From: Nematopogon swammerdamellus | Taxonomy: Eukaryota; Arthropoda; Insecta; Lepidoptera; Adelidae | DNA length: 64,000 nucleotides | Direction: 5' to 3' | Assembly (NCBI GenBank): GCA_946902875.1 | Contig: OX336344.1 | Span: 16,823,791-16,887,790, forward strand | Part shown: positions 10,672 through 20,240 of the stretch, one piece after another | Layout: each line of letters starts with the position of its first letter | Position numbering within the stretch: the stretch's first letter is position 1 | The notes under the pieces: model-generated | What the model saw: only the letters and a program-made list of their open reading frames with translations | Told to the model about the DNA's origin: nothing | The model's database searches: none | Translations under genes and position numbers: made by a program

Positions 10672-11250
10672 TAGAGTGCATGTGGACCAAATGTTGGTAT
10701 CAAGAGAAAACGTATGCAATGTTGAGCGTATGTCGTTTCTAAGTATTTATTTCCATGTTTGTAGATATGTATACAGCCTATATAACCCTAGGAACACGTT
10801 GGGTCCACTCCTATTTGTAATCCTATTGTTTTCGCCAGATTAAGATCCCTGCAAATCCATCATGTACAGTTTCCATTGTACATTATGCGTGTATTATGTA
10901 AAGTTTGGTTTAAGCCGGAGATAATACGCTCGTGGGACCTCGGGATACTAGCAAGACTTTTTATGAAACACTTAAGGCTCAGTAGTACCAAAATCAGTTT
11001 CTCCCGATTGATGGAAATCCCATGTACGCGTGCCGTTCATGATGAACGGCACGCGTACATGGTACGAAATAGTCATATAATTTTACATAATAGATAAAAA
11101 TAAAATACAAGGAGTATCCTTCGGTGTGAGTATTATTTGTCTAATTAAATATTTATTAATTCAGCACTTACTTACGTCCTCCAAACTCACAGTGATTTAC
11201 AAGAAACATCAATAGGGGGAAATATATTTTTGGTACTGCTGGGTCTTAAC
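10672..11250. other. no gene seen; contains a perfect palindrome
   Basis: Apart from the palindrome at 11021-11061 this is unassigned AT-rich DNA. Confidence 0.35.
11021..11061. repeat. 41-bp perfect palindrome
   Basis: Two 20-bp arms (CATGTACGCGTGCCGTTCAT and its exact inverse) around a single G. It would extrude as a hairpin. No target duplication is visible. Confidence 0.9.
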
Positions 11251-11254
11251 GCAC

Positions 11255-11718
11255 CTTATTGGTTACGGACTTATTGTTGGTTACTTCGCTAGCGAGCGCG
11301 CCCTTTTTTAGGGTCGTCAATAGTCCTGCGGATTCCCCAAGCATCCCCCGCACAGCAAACTAATGCCTATGTTGCGCCTAGGTGTTTATTTTAAAGAACA
11401 TTGGCCGCTCAACAGTCCATATCAATAAATTAGTTTATTATTATATTTTATTTTAATAAAATAATTATATTAATAAAACAATACCTATAGTTCAGGCAGG
11501 GCCTAAACTTTAGCCTGTGAAGTGTTACGTACGATTCACTTAGCAAAGTTAACGCCTTACTTGGTGACTGGGTGTGCAACGATTGATCGATTCCGCACAA
11601 AACTTTCCTGGCGGGCACTGGCGGAGTGTAACCTCAACTTCATCGCGGTGGTAACGGTTACGAACTTCTTGTTGGTTACTTCGCTAGCGAGCGCGCCCTC
11701 TTTAGGGTTATCGATTTT
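11255..11718. repeat. direct repeat pair of ~60 bp flanking ~330 bp
   Basis: 11258-11321 and 11651-11718 share GTTGGTTACTTCGCTAGCGA, then GCGCGCCC and TTTAGGGT. The spacing suggests terminal direct repeats or a local duplication. The interior is AT-rich and non-coding. Confidence 0.6.
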
Positions 11719-12695
11719 TTGACGGAGCATCGTTGCCCTTTATAATTTAGGATCTTAAGTAAGCATTCGTATCCTGAACAGAGAACGAAATTTAATTTTT
11801 AAAATAGTTTAATTTAGTATGATTGTGTTATGTTTTATCTTTATTTCTATTCTTTTGCTTTATTTTAAGTATGAACTTCGCTCAATTTTTTATAATTTTT
11901 GACAAAATTTTGTGTCTTTTCATAAGACGTGTTATTAAATGTTTAATTAATTCATTGTTTGATTGACTAATTGGTTCCTTATTTTAATGTTGTACTAAAA
12001 CTAAAGCGCAAAATATCTACGAAACACTGTCAAGAACTGCCTCTACGAGAATTTTTTTTATAGTGCAGGGGCTCTGTTTAAAAATGCGTATACAATAATG
12101 AAATATAATAAATGTGTATTTGAATTTCATGTTTATTTACGTGGTGGCTAAATAAATTAGCAAGCTGCATGGACAGAAAACCAGACCTTTTAATTAAGAA
12201 ATATATTCTTAAATTAACCTAGGTACTCATTACTTATAATTAGTCATAATCTATCTATACCTAAGCTTTTTTTTAACAATGACTTCACACTAACTGACTT
12301 AAAATAAAATATTGTGTACAATAAAAATATCCATGCCTGCAAACATTTCACATCTATCAGCCCTAAGCCGTGAAATACCTTAACTAAGTTGCTGTGTCCA
12401 ATTGACAATAGTTGACGAGTTGGCAACCCTAGACCTGAGCGAGTCTCGTTACGGGGCAGCTTGCCGGAATTATTTGCTACCGACAAACTTACTGAGTTAT
12501 TTTACTTCCGGCTCGGATGATGTGGCATTATTCGGTAGATGATAACGTTGAACGTTTGAATTATAGAGCAAATAATTGACAAAATAGTAAGTAAAACTCA
12601 AGCCATAGTATTCTGTGCTCAAACATCTAAATGTTGGCTGAAATATTGCCTATCTAAGGGGTAAGTTCGCATTTGCACGTCGTCGTGTATTTTTT
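11719..12695. other. no gene seen
   Basis: AT-rich; minus-strand frames here are short and lack recognisable motifs. Confidence 0.35.
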
Positions 12696-12699
12696 TTCA

Positions 12700-12990
12700 T
12701 GTATTCCAGTAGGGGTGACTGATTCAAAGGGGCCAGAGCACATGTTTCCATACCAGCAAATATCACCAGCAATCCAGGGACGCCTCCGGTATGGCACCTA
12801 CCTTCTCGGAGGTGATATTGGCTGTTCGGAGCATGTGGTTTGGCCCCTCCGCCTCAGCCACCGATACCGGATTACATAAAAAAACCTCCGAGAAGGTACG
12901 TGTCATACATACCGGAGACTTCCCTTTGCATTTCTGGCTATACTGGACTAGATGAGAACATGGCCGAAGCTGCCGTGCGGTCATTTTATA
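12700..12990. mobile_element. three SINE-B fragments in alternating orientation
   Basis: 12700-12757 is a minus-strand tail, 12763-12885 a plus-strand core-to-tail piece ending GGATTACATAAAAAAA, and 12886-12990 a minus-strand core piece starting at CCTCCGAGAAGGTA. The second junction falls exactly at the poly(A) end of the middle copy, so sequential insertion is likely. Confidence 0.8.
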
Positions 12991-13130
12991 TTCAGTACAG
13001 TATTATGCTATTGAAATTATAATGTGTTCATTTATTTCTTCGAGATACCTAAATTAACAAATTAAATGTTAACAATATTACCTTCATATTGTAGTTTTTT
13101 TAGACTAAGAAAAAGGGGGGTTGTACTGGT

Positions 13131-13228
13131 TAAGGTGATATGAGACTGCGCCTGACTCGAATTTCAAGAAGTGTACCGCCAATATTTACTTACCTGACAG
13201 ATTCAGTTTTAATATAAGTATGTAAAAC
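13131..13228 (+). repeat. repeat shared with 57110-57212
   Basis: Shares TTAAGGTGATRTGAGACTGC, TTTCAAGAAG, TACCGCCAATATTTAC and CCTGACAGA with the copy near 57.1 kb. Class unknown. Confidence 0.65.
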
Positions 13229-13626
13229 TTTTTTTTTGTTTATTTAAACCAACATGGGTGGCTGTGTCGAGGGACCAATGGTACAGTCGACAGAGCCAAA
13301 AACCCCTCTCCGCGCGAAACCACGCTCAGTGAGGCGCCATGCCAGCAGATTTTCGGACTGTTTCTAGGCTGTCTAACCCGTTGATACGACGTTTGAAGAC
13401 ACCCAGGTTAAAGGATTCAGGAAACACACTCGCCGGGAGACAGTTCCACACCCTAGCGGTGCGATAAAGAAACATTTTGAGAACCGATGGGTTTTCAAAA
13501 GCCCAATGTCAATAACAAGAGGGTGCTCAGTTTCTCTGCGGCGAGTGCTGCGAAGATAGGTTGGATGGCAAGGAATAAGGGAAGCAAATTCCTCCGAGCA
13601 GCGCCCATGACAGTACCTGTAGTACC
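13229..13626 (-). pseudogene. jockey-like LINE, 3' end of RT ORF plus 3'UTR
   Basis: The minus strand encodes YYRYCHGRCSEEFASLIP, then GLLKTHRFSK, a one-base frameshift, then MFLYRTARVWNCLPASVFP and NLGVFKRRING, ending in SAGMAPH and a stop. This is collinear with the C-terminal ~100 residues of the intact LINE ORF at 38297-41233. The 3'UTR follows: GGCTCTGTCGA ... TCGACACAGCC hairpin and a degenerate A-rich end. A 5'-truncated dead copy. Confidence 0.9.
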
Positions 13627-13644
13627 TCTTTTTTACCTGACATA

Positions 13645-13855
13645 AAAAAAGGGGACTGAACTAGGTCATTGCACTCCCGAGACCTAGACAGCACCTCCCT
13701 ATACTCACTGTCCATCGAGTTATTTATTACAATTTTCAAGTTTTATATGAAAAAAAAAGTTATAATTTCGGTTTGAGTGGTAAGGATTTTTTTCTTCTAA
13801 TAATGAGTACTTTCTATTCCTGAAGTATCTCACGCCTATCCTGAAACACCCTGTA
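13645..13855 (+). mobile_element. right half of a TACAGGGTG-type element
   Basis: Aligns with the right half of the element at 20241-20685, sharing CTGTCCATCGAGTT, AAGGATTTTTTTCTTCTAAT, AATGAGTACTTTCTATTCC and CTATCCTGAAACACCCTGTA. The left terminus is missing. Confidence 0.75.
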
Positions 13856-14043
13856 TAGATGAAGACGACGAACTAAGAACGAAGCGAAATTTCGTACTGA
13901 AGTAAGTAGGAAAATTATTTTTAAATGCAAATATTCACAAACTCAGACCACCTGCTTCCTGTCTCGACACTCGCCCCGCACTCGCCTCGCCACGCCTCGC
14001 TCGCTTCTCTAGACTGAAAAACCTGTGAGAACGTTGTTCACAC

Positions 14044-14484
14044 CAGGGTTGTTGCTGATGCACATTTTTTTCACATCAGCTGATGTTGATGCTGATGCTG
14101 ATATTTTATCATTGACATCAGCGGATGCTGATGCTGATTTTAATTATTTTCTTTAAAAAAAGGGAAAAATACTTAACTATATGAATATTATGAATTTATA
14201 TCCAACGTTTTGGTTGGTATTGAAATAAAAGATTGTGTTTTAATAATTTTGTGACATTTAATAAAAAAAAAATCTGATACCATTACCAGTTTAGTAAATT
14301 ATCTTAGCAATAAAATTATTAGTATTGTATGAAACTTTGGAACTATTTGGAACTGTATGTGCTGCTTTTTCAGCTTCAGCTCCGCCCCTCCGCGGTCATG
14401 TCACGACTCGAACATGCTGATGTTGAAAATGATGCTGAAGTTCCGCGGATGCCGATGCTGATGCTGCTGTTCGCAACAACCCTG
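14044..14484. mobile_element. hAT-type MITE with ATCAGC/GCTGAT arrays
   Basis: TIR CAGGGTTGTTGC with its inverse at the right end. The flanks GTTCACAC (14036-14043) and GTTCCCAC (14485-14492) are an 8-bp target duplication with one mismatch. Hexamer arrays (GATGCT) sit just inside both ends. The 8-bp duplication and the TIR fit the hAT superfamily. Non-autonomous. A second copy lies at 49445-49909. Confidence 0.88.
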
Positions 14485-14492
14485 GTTCCCAC

Positions 14493-14640
14493 ACAGAGGG
14501 TTCCGTAGTCATTTCTTCTTGCATGTATAGCGATTGTGCGCAGCAATCACGCCGTCGCACTCGCACGTATCTCGCGTATCACGCTATCGGCCGGTGACCG
14601 TTCATGCGTTTGTTGTTAAAAATAAAATGTTTGGATAATT
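14493..14640 (+). repeat. G repeat head, second variant
   Basis: GAGGGTTCCGTAGTC and GCACTCGCACGTATCTCGCG match the 9.5-kb copy; truncated. Confidence 0.7.
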
Positions 14641-14678
14641 CTAGTATGGGAACCCCTTGATTTTTTACTTTTGACTTT

Positions 14679-15093
14679 TTTAGGGTTCCGTATCCGGTAC
14701 GGGACCCTATTACTAAGCCTACGCCGTCTGTCTGTCTGTCTGTCCGCCCATCCGTCTGTCTGTCCGTCCGTCTGTCCGAGGGCTGTATCTCTTGAACCGT
14801 AATAGGTAGCCCGTTGAAATTTTCACAGAATATGTGTTATTATGGCCGATATAACAAGAAATAATAAAAATAAGAAAAAGTAAAAAATTCACGGGGGTTC
14901 CCATAGAAGAAACCAAAAAGTGTATGCGCGCGCGCCATCTACCGAATAGATTATGAAGCATTTTAACTAATCATGACATTTAACTAATATGAAGCATTTC
15001 ATAACACGCCATCTAGATGGCGTGAGTGGCTCTAGCCAGACATGGCGATACGGAACCCTCAGTGCGCGAGTTCGACTCGCACTTGGTCGGTTT
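14679..15093 (-). repeat. G repeat, near full length
   Basis: On the minus strand: GTGCGAGTCGAACTCGCGCA, CCATCTAGATGG palindrome, TTTCAACGGGCTACCTATTA, a long GACA/GACG array and ACGGAACCCTAAAAA. Confidence 0.85.
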
Positions 15094-15097
15094 TTAT

Positions 15098-15262
15098 TAT
15101 TTATTATCATATCCGCCATAATAACACACATTCTGTAAAAATTTCAACCGGCTACCTATAATATTACGGTTCAAAATATACAGCCCTCGGACGGACAGAC
15201 AGACAAATAGGCTGCGTAGTCTTAGTAATAGGCTTTCGTTTGAAAACGAACCCCTACAATTT
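15098..15262 (+). repeat. G repeat, 3' half
   Basis: Head-to-head with the previous copy: TTTCAACCGGCTACCTATAA, CAGCCCTCGGACGGACAGAC, ending in a degenerate CGAACCCCTA. Confidence 0.7.
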
Positions 15263-15980
15263 GGCGCTTCTGTGATTCAATTCGGATACCTGCGCTAATG
15301 AATTGCTGAGTTTTTAGATTTTTACGAAACTGGAATAAACAAACTGTAATAATTTGTATGTCTTTCAGGATGGAATATTTCATCTTCAATTTTCGCAATG
15401 AAATCAGCTAATTAATTCGACAAAAAGTTTACGGATTTTTTAATTATCTTTTGAAACTTGCAAATTCGTTCCCGTTGTACATATTTTGCTTCCATTGTGG
15501 CACCATCATTTTCATACAAAATAATGAATCATAATTTAGAATTAGCATAGATGATAATTCGTTTTTCAATTTAAAATCCAGTGATTTGCAACAAAATTAG
15601 AATGCTATAGAATCTAGAAAGTACTAGGTATAGTATAGATAGAGCCTATATTTTACATGCATTTTCGGGCCAAAAATTCATATTGCAAATATAGATGGTA
15701 CAATGGAGTGTTACTTCACGTATGTACCTTGCGAGTGAGCCCGACTACGGAACCCTAAAAACGAGCTGCCGTACAAAGGAATAATTATTGAAGCCTGCAC
15801 ACAGCCCGTTAATCCTAGGTGTATGGCCCTAGGCAAGCATCGGGATTTTTCAAATTTGCCGCAGATTCCGCGCCCGGCATCCATCTGCCGGCACAAAATT
15901 AGTTTTCCTGGCTTCTGTCCGTCAAGATTTTTCACATAATTCTCGCAAGCTAAAATGTGAGAAGACTACAGCGCATGAAA
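15263..15980. other. no gene seen
   Basis: AT-rich, unassigned. The minus-strand frame at 15711-15935 has no recognisable motif. Confidence 0.35.
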
Positions 15981-15982
15981 TA

Positions 15983-16080
15983 CTAGCTGTGCCCGCGGCT
16001 CCGCTCGCGTTAAAGCATTTGGTCGATTTTTCCGACGTCGTTCACTTCCGAACCAAGTTCTGTCAAGTCAAATCATCCAT
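15983..16080 (-). mobile_element. Helitron-like 3' terminus, extent uncertain
   Basis: The minus strand ends AACGCGAGCGGAGCCGCGGG, then CACAGCTAG followed by T, nearly identical to the 3' end of the Helitron at 37601. Only the terminus is recognised; the inner end is a guess. Confidence 0.55.
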
Positions 16081-16090
16081 TTAAGTTTTT

Positions 16091-16495
16091 TTTATAGAAA
16101 CTGACACGGTTGGCTACATCACCCACAACATCCGTGATGTCAGCCCACAACACCGGGTAAACTAGGTGCCACGTCAGTGCTTCCCTTCGGTCGTGCCGGC
16201 TACACTGAACTGGACGGAAAACACAAACTATTTACATAGGCGTTTCGACCGACCTTTCATTCAGTGCGGTGGTACCAACCCGGGCGGGTTGAACCCTACC
16301 ACCTAGTAATATAAGAAGCGAGTCATATCCCTTAGTCACCTTTTACGACATACACGGGGAGAGATCCAGTGGGGCTATTCTTTTAAAGTACCAGCCCCAC
16401 ACGGCACCGGTATAGTTTTGACCGCGCTCAGGTGTACATAAGATCACAAACGTTTGTCGCTCGATCGCACCACTGAGCCACCGAGGCTGGCATAA
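16091..16495 (-). mobile_element. chimeric SINE-A with an internal X-repeat head
   Basis: On the minus strand: SINE-A box A and part of the 5S-like block (GAGCGCGGTCA), then an X-repeat head (16324-16403), then the SINE-A core from TATATTACTAGGTGGTAGGG through the 3' hairpin and TTTCTATAAAAA. The same X/SINE-A junction surrounds the LINE at 37.8-41.4 kb, so the chimera has spread as a unit. Confidence 0.85.
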
Positions 16496-16540
16496 TATAT
16501 GCGCCTCCAGCGAAAAAGGTCCAGGTCCAAGAATTAAAAG

Positions 16541-16943
16541 CGGCGGGTGGCCGAGTGGTTTGGGCATCGGCTTCTCATGCGGGAGGTCCGAGGTTCGAAT
16601 CCGGTCGGCGTGTACCAATGAGCTTTTTCTGACGAAAAAAATTACGTGCTTACCTACACCCGCTGCTTCACCGTTCGGAACCGGTGTAAAACTGTAGGTC
16701 CGTTCCCTTGCCCCTTACTAGGTGGTAGGCTCAAATTGTAGCCGACTGGGTTGGTACCACCGTACTGGATGTAAGATGGCCGCAAGCAACCTCGTTTGTG
16801 TTCTCCTCTAGTCCAGTATAGCCAGCAATCCAGGGAAGTCTCCGGTATGGCACCTACCTTCTCGGAGGTGATATTGGCTGGTTAGAGCATGTGCTTTGGC
16901 CCCTCCGACTCAGCCACCCTTATCGGATTAAATTAAAAAAAAA
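16541..16943 (+). mobile_element. SINE-B, full length
   Basis: The tRNA-like head (16541-16617) carries box A (GGTGGCCGAGTGGTT) and box B (GAGGTTCGAATCCGG) at tRNA spacing. Then come a T-rich linker, the core shared with SINE-A (AAACTGTAGGTCC ... TTACTAGGTGGTAGG ... GGTTGGTACCACCG ... GTCCAGTATAGCC), a 3' hairpin beginning ATATTGGCTG, and a 15-A tail. No protein. It is not a tRNA gene, because the anticodon arm is poor. Confidence 0.9.
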
Positions 16944-17118
16944 AAAAAATTGGTAGGTAGGTATTTGTGTTAATTATACCACTTTATACAAAAAAAAACC
17001 TCTTTCGATCGGTGTGTACGGAGTTAAGATATTGAACGAATTGGCCAAGATATAAAACGTGAAAAAAATGGACTTGTGCGGAGAAGGTATGTAAATTTTG
17101 GAATATAAAAGCAATGCC
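16944..17118. other. no gene seen
   Basis: AT-rich spacer after the SINE-B poly(A). Confidence 0.35.
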
Positions 17119-17480
17119 TTAAAAGGTAGAAAGAGACATGCGGTTGTAAATTGACCTACGGTTTGCAAATTTTAACAAGATTTCTTTCTTTTCCTTTATC
17201 GTTGGTACCATATTTTCTTCCAAGACTGGAGAGCCAAGAAGTGATAATTCTTGTTCTGAAACCACCCTAATTCCTGGTGCGACCGCCTTTATATTGCTTA
17301 GGATTTCTGTTTTTCTCACATTACAGACGTTTGCAGTTAAAAATACTTCACACTTTTCGAAATTAAGCACTAAACCCATTGACTGAAAATTATTTTTTAA
17401 ATTTTGGAGATCCTCTAAAACGGAGTTTAGCGTTCCACGTGAAAAGTGGTCTAACTGTACTACAATAAAATTATTAATCT
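17119..17480 (-). pseudogene. non-LTR reverse-transcriptase fragment (palm/thumb region)
   Basis: The minus strand reads VLEDLQNLKNNFQSMGLVLN, then FEKCEVFLTANV, then APGIRVV and LSLLGSPVLEEN, ending in a stop. The LxLNxxKCEV and LLGxPV motifs are typical of the region after the YxDD box in one invertebrate non-LTR lineage (recognised from memory). Upstream RT motifs and the C-terminus are absent. From memory, the fragments at 36.8-37.2 and 62.6-62.9 kb resemble the C-terminal domain of the same kind of ORF. Confidence 0.7.
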
Positions 17481-17651
17481 AAATTATGTAACATGTTTTT
17501 ACATTAGTTTTAACACATTACGTCCTTCGACAACGATAAAATGTAATAAATTTTAAAGCGTATTGTGGCCCCTTACGCCCATATGACGTACCCCCAGGGG
17601 CACATCACATGTAATCCACTTTTAGAAACCCAGCGCTAAGGTAATACACGT
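17481..17651. other. no gene seen
   Basis: Unassigned sequence between a reverse-transcriptase fragment and a decayed SINE-A. Confidence 0.3.
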
Positions 17652-17740
17652 CCGCACTGAATGAAGGAAGGTAGATCTAATAGTTCACGTTTTTCGTTTC
17701 AGTTTATAGCCGGCACGGCACTGGCATGGCACTTAATCCG
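17652..17740 (+). mobile_element. SINE-A core, decayed
   Basis: CGCACTGAATGAAGG, then TAGCCGGCACGG and GGCATGGCACTTA match the SINE-A core with gaps. Confidence 0.5.
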
Positions 17741-17802
17741 ACATTAACATGGTGCAGTAGGATATACAACCACGACAATTAAATAGAAAATGTTCAAAGG
17801 GT

Positions 17803-18195
17803 ACCGTGTGGGGCCGGTACTTAAAAAGAACAGCCCCACTGCATCTCTCTCCGTGCATGTCGTAAAAGGCGACTAAGGGATAAGGATGAATATAGTCCCA
17901 ACCTAGTGGACCTGATCGACGGAACGTTCCCCTCAGTCCTCCCACCTAGAACTATAAGGGATAAGGACAAGGTGCCGTGCTAAAGGGCGAAAGGTTAGCC
18001 ACCTCTCATCTTGGCACGGTCCTTCCACCGAGCCATTCGTGCCTTACTTGCTGCTTGATAGTTATCGTGTCCTAATGTTAAACGTGGTGGCCGGTGTTGT
18101 GCTGTCATTTACAATTGCACTTGCAGAACAACCGATTACTCTAATTAGGTAACCCGATTGTCGGGATACAGCGTGTGGTATGTATGTATGTATGC
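17803..18195 (+). repeat. X repeat, full length
   Basis: A complete reference copy: ACCGTGTGGGGCCGGTACTT, CTAAGGGATAAGGACAAGG, TTGGCACGGTCCTTCCACCG, CTTACTTGCTGCTTGAT, CGGTGTTGTGCTG stem, GATTGTCGGGATACAGC, then a GTATG tail. Confidence 0.9.
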
Positions 18196-18587
18196 TCAAA
18201 GGGTTTCGCAAATTAAGGATATGAACTTATCATGCCCGAATATTATGTGGATATTACTTTTCGAGTACGCTCTCCATTATAAACTGCTCGCGTTCGGTGT
18301 AATTTACTTCAACGGGTAAATAACTTGTCGTTTCATTTAGCCAAAGGAGAATAAATTGCGCGATGTCAAGCGTGTTTTATTTCGCACGCCGGCATCCAGA
18401 GCTGCCTTCATACGACTCCTGAGCGAAATTATATTCGAGAACGTTCCGTTACAAATGAGGGAAAATGTGCGCGCTGCGTTCAGAATATACCGCAGACACA
18501 CCTAGCTTACGCAACGTGGACGCCTAGAACGATAAAAAAGGTATGGACGCCGGACTGTCAAATGCTTGTATGAGAACTAGCGTCGCC
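18196..18587. other. no gene seen
   Basis: Mixed-composition unassigned DNA. Confidence 0.35.
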
Positions 18588-18755
18588 GTCGGCTATGTAA
18601 ATAATTTGTGTTTTCCGATCAGTTCAGTGTAGCCGGCACGATCAAAGGGGGAAGCACTGACATGGCACCTAGTTCACCCGGTGTTATGGGCTGACATCAC
18701 GGATGTGATGTAGGTGATGTAGCCAACCGTGTCAGTTTCCATAAAAAAAAAAAAC
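18588..18755 (+). mobile_element. SINE-A, 3' part
   Basis: GGCTATGTAAATAATTTGTG to GTCAGTTTCCATAAAA with a 12-A tail; the hairpin GACATCAC ... GTGATGTAGCC is present. Confidence 0.85.
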
Positions 18756-18814
18756 ACGCCCTTGCCACACATTTTAAGTGGCATAAAGTGTATTATTATA
18801 TTCATTTATTTACA

Positions 18815-19163
18815 CGTTTTTTGACGTGATGACGTCACGTCTTATAAATTGATGAACACCGGCTGCACACACGAAAAAGTGTCACGTTCCATCTGAGCCT
18901 GTGTGTGCAAGCGAGAGCGCGTAACAAGCGATAGAGAGGCACAATCGGTATAGTCAAAGTTACCATGGAAACGTCTTTTAAGAAGTAAAACTGTCAAGAT
19001 CAGACAACAGAAGTTTATTGATGGCCAGTCACAAGATGATTAATCTTTCTACTGGAAATATAATTACTGATCTTTGCTCTATGTACTACGATTATTCCAC
19101 GTAATCGAAATCATCGCGTAAAACTATCGTCCGTAAACCGACTTTACAGACAACCAATTTTTT
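18815..19163. mobile_element. GACGTGAT-ended repeat, copy 1
   Basis: Shares TTTTTTGACGTGAT, ATTGATGAACACCGGCTGCA, GCGCGTAACAAGCGATAGAG, AAACTATCGTCCGTAAACCG and TTTACAGACAACCAATTTTT with 52215-52525. The inverted motif at its ends is imperfect here. Class unknown; non-coding. Confidence 0.75.
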
Positions 19164-19579
19164 CTTATATTAATTTTACATTTTACATATTAGTATTATT
19201 ATCTAATGACTAAAATCATGCATTATTTGCATTATTTGAGTAATTTTCAGCGATTCAGCAAGTTTGCGTCGAATGACGCGACGACGACGACGTGGCGTGT
19301 TGCGTCGCGTCAGACGCGTGTCAGAGGAACATACTCGGGGCATGTTGCTCGCTCGCTAACCTTGTTACTCTACTCGCCGGCTCTCAGTTGAAGCCTTCAA
19401 TTTGATTTCACAAACGGAGATACGCAAAATTGGAGCTACTTAACCTAAACTCCGTGTAAAGTTGAAATGTTTTCGGAATCCTTGGATTTCATTAGGACTG
19501 GGTGGCCCAGTGCCGGGGGAGATACGAGTGAACACTTTTCACTCGTATAATTTAAAAAATTCAGATGTAAAAATGTATC
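19164..19579. other. no gene seen
   Basis: Contains a CG-rich patch (19265-19320). No recognisable product. Confidence 0.35.
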
Positions 19580-19655
19580 GTACATACATACATACATACC
19601 ACACGCTTTATCCCGACAATCGGGGTAAGCAGAGTAATCGGTGTTGTGTTGTGTG
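19580..19655 (-). repeat. X repeat, 3' end
   Basis: CATACATAC tail, CCCGACAATCGGGG hairpin and GTAATCGGTGTTGTG, then truncated against a G-repeat tail. Confidence 0.75.
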
Positions 19656-19700
19656 ATCCTATAAGGGTTCAGTTTTTAGCTCTTTTGAGGTATGGAGCTC
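19656..19700 (+). repeat. G repeat (long variant), 3' tail
   Basis: GTGATCCTATAAGGGTTCAG and TTTTGAGGTATGGA match the tail of the 1.5-3 kb copy. Confidence 0.6.
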
Positions 19701-20240
19701 ATACGATTAACATTGGCCCGGTTTTAACATATTATTATATGTTTGTAGATAAACTATGGCATCTTAAGTAAACACTTTATAAAATCCCTCCTTTTGCGTC
19801 GGGGGTTAAAAATAAAGCAAACTTTTCGTCCTTCCATCTTTGAAATCTGAAATAGTTTCATTTGTTTTACTACCTACGTAATTTTTTTACAGTAAATTTA
19901 AAATGCATTTAATTATATACGGTGATGGTAAAATGCATTAAAGTGAACAAGATTTTTCAAGATTCTTGATAAAATAATGAGTGTGTATAAAAACCTGTAA
20001 TGTTGTCAGGTCTAATCATATACCTCATATTATAAGTAGATGTTTTTGCACAAGACAGAAGTTACCTAATGAATTAAGATGAAAATTAATGGAACCTAAT
20101 TAACATCTTCAAGCGACTTTGGAATAGACTAAAGAATTATAGGAGCAAAAAAAATTAAGGGAGATTCCAATTAAAAATGTTGTTTTCGTTTTATATTTTC
20201 GAGGTTTCACTTTTTTGAGGGCGATAATTAAAAAACATTA
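19701..20240. other. no gene seen; small E-repeat trace
   Basis: TTGCGTCGGGGGTTA near 19795 recalls the E-repeat end. The rest is AT-rich. Confidence 0.4.

Noticed and set aside
15098..15262. A CRISPR-like or tandem regulatory array in GACA/GTCT stretches
   Set aside because: Simple microsatellites inside G repeats; no spacers.
16541..16617. A tRNA gene
   Set aside because: Boxes A and B are good, but the anticodon arm does not form a proper 5-bp stem with a 7-base loop, and the sequence continues directly into the SINE-B linker, core and poly(A). It is a SINE head.
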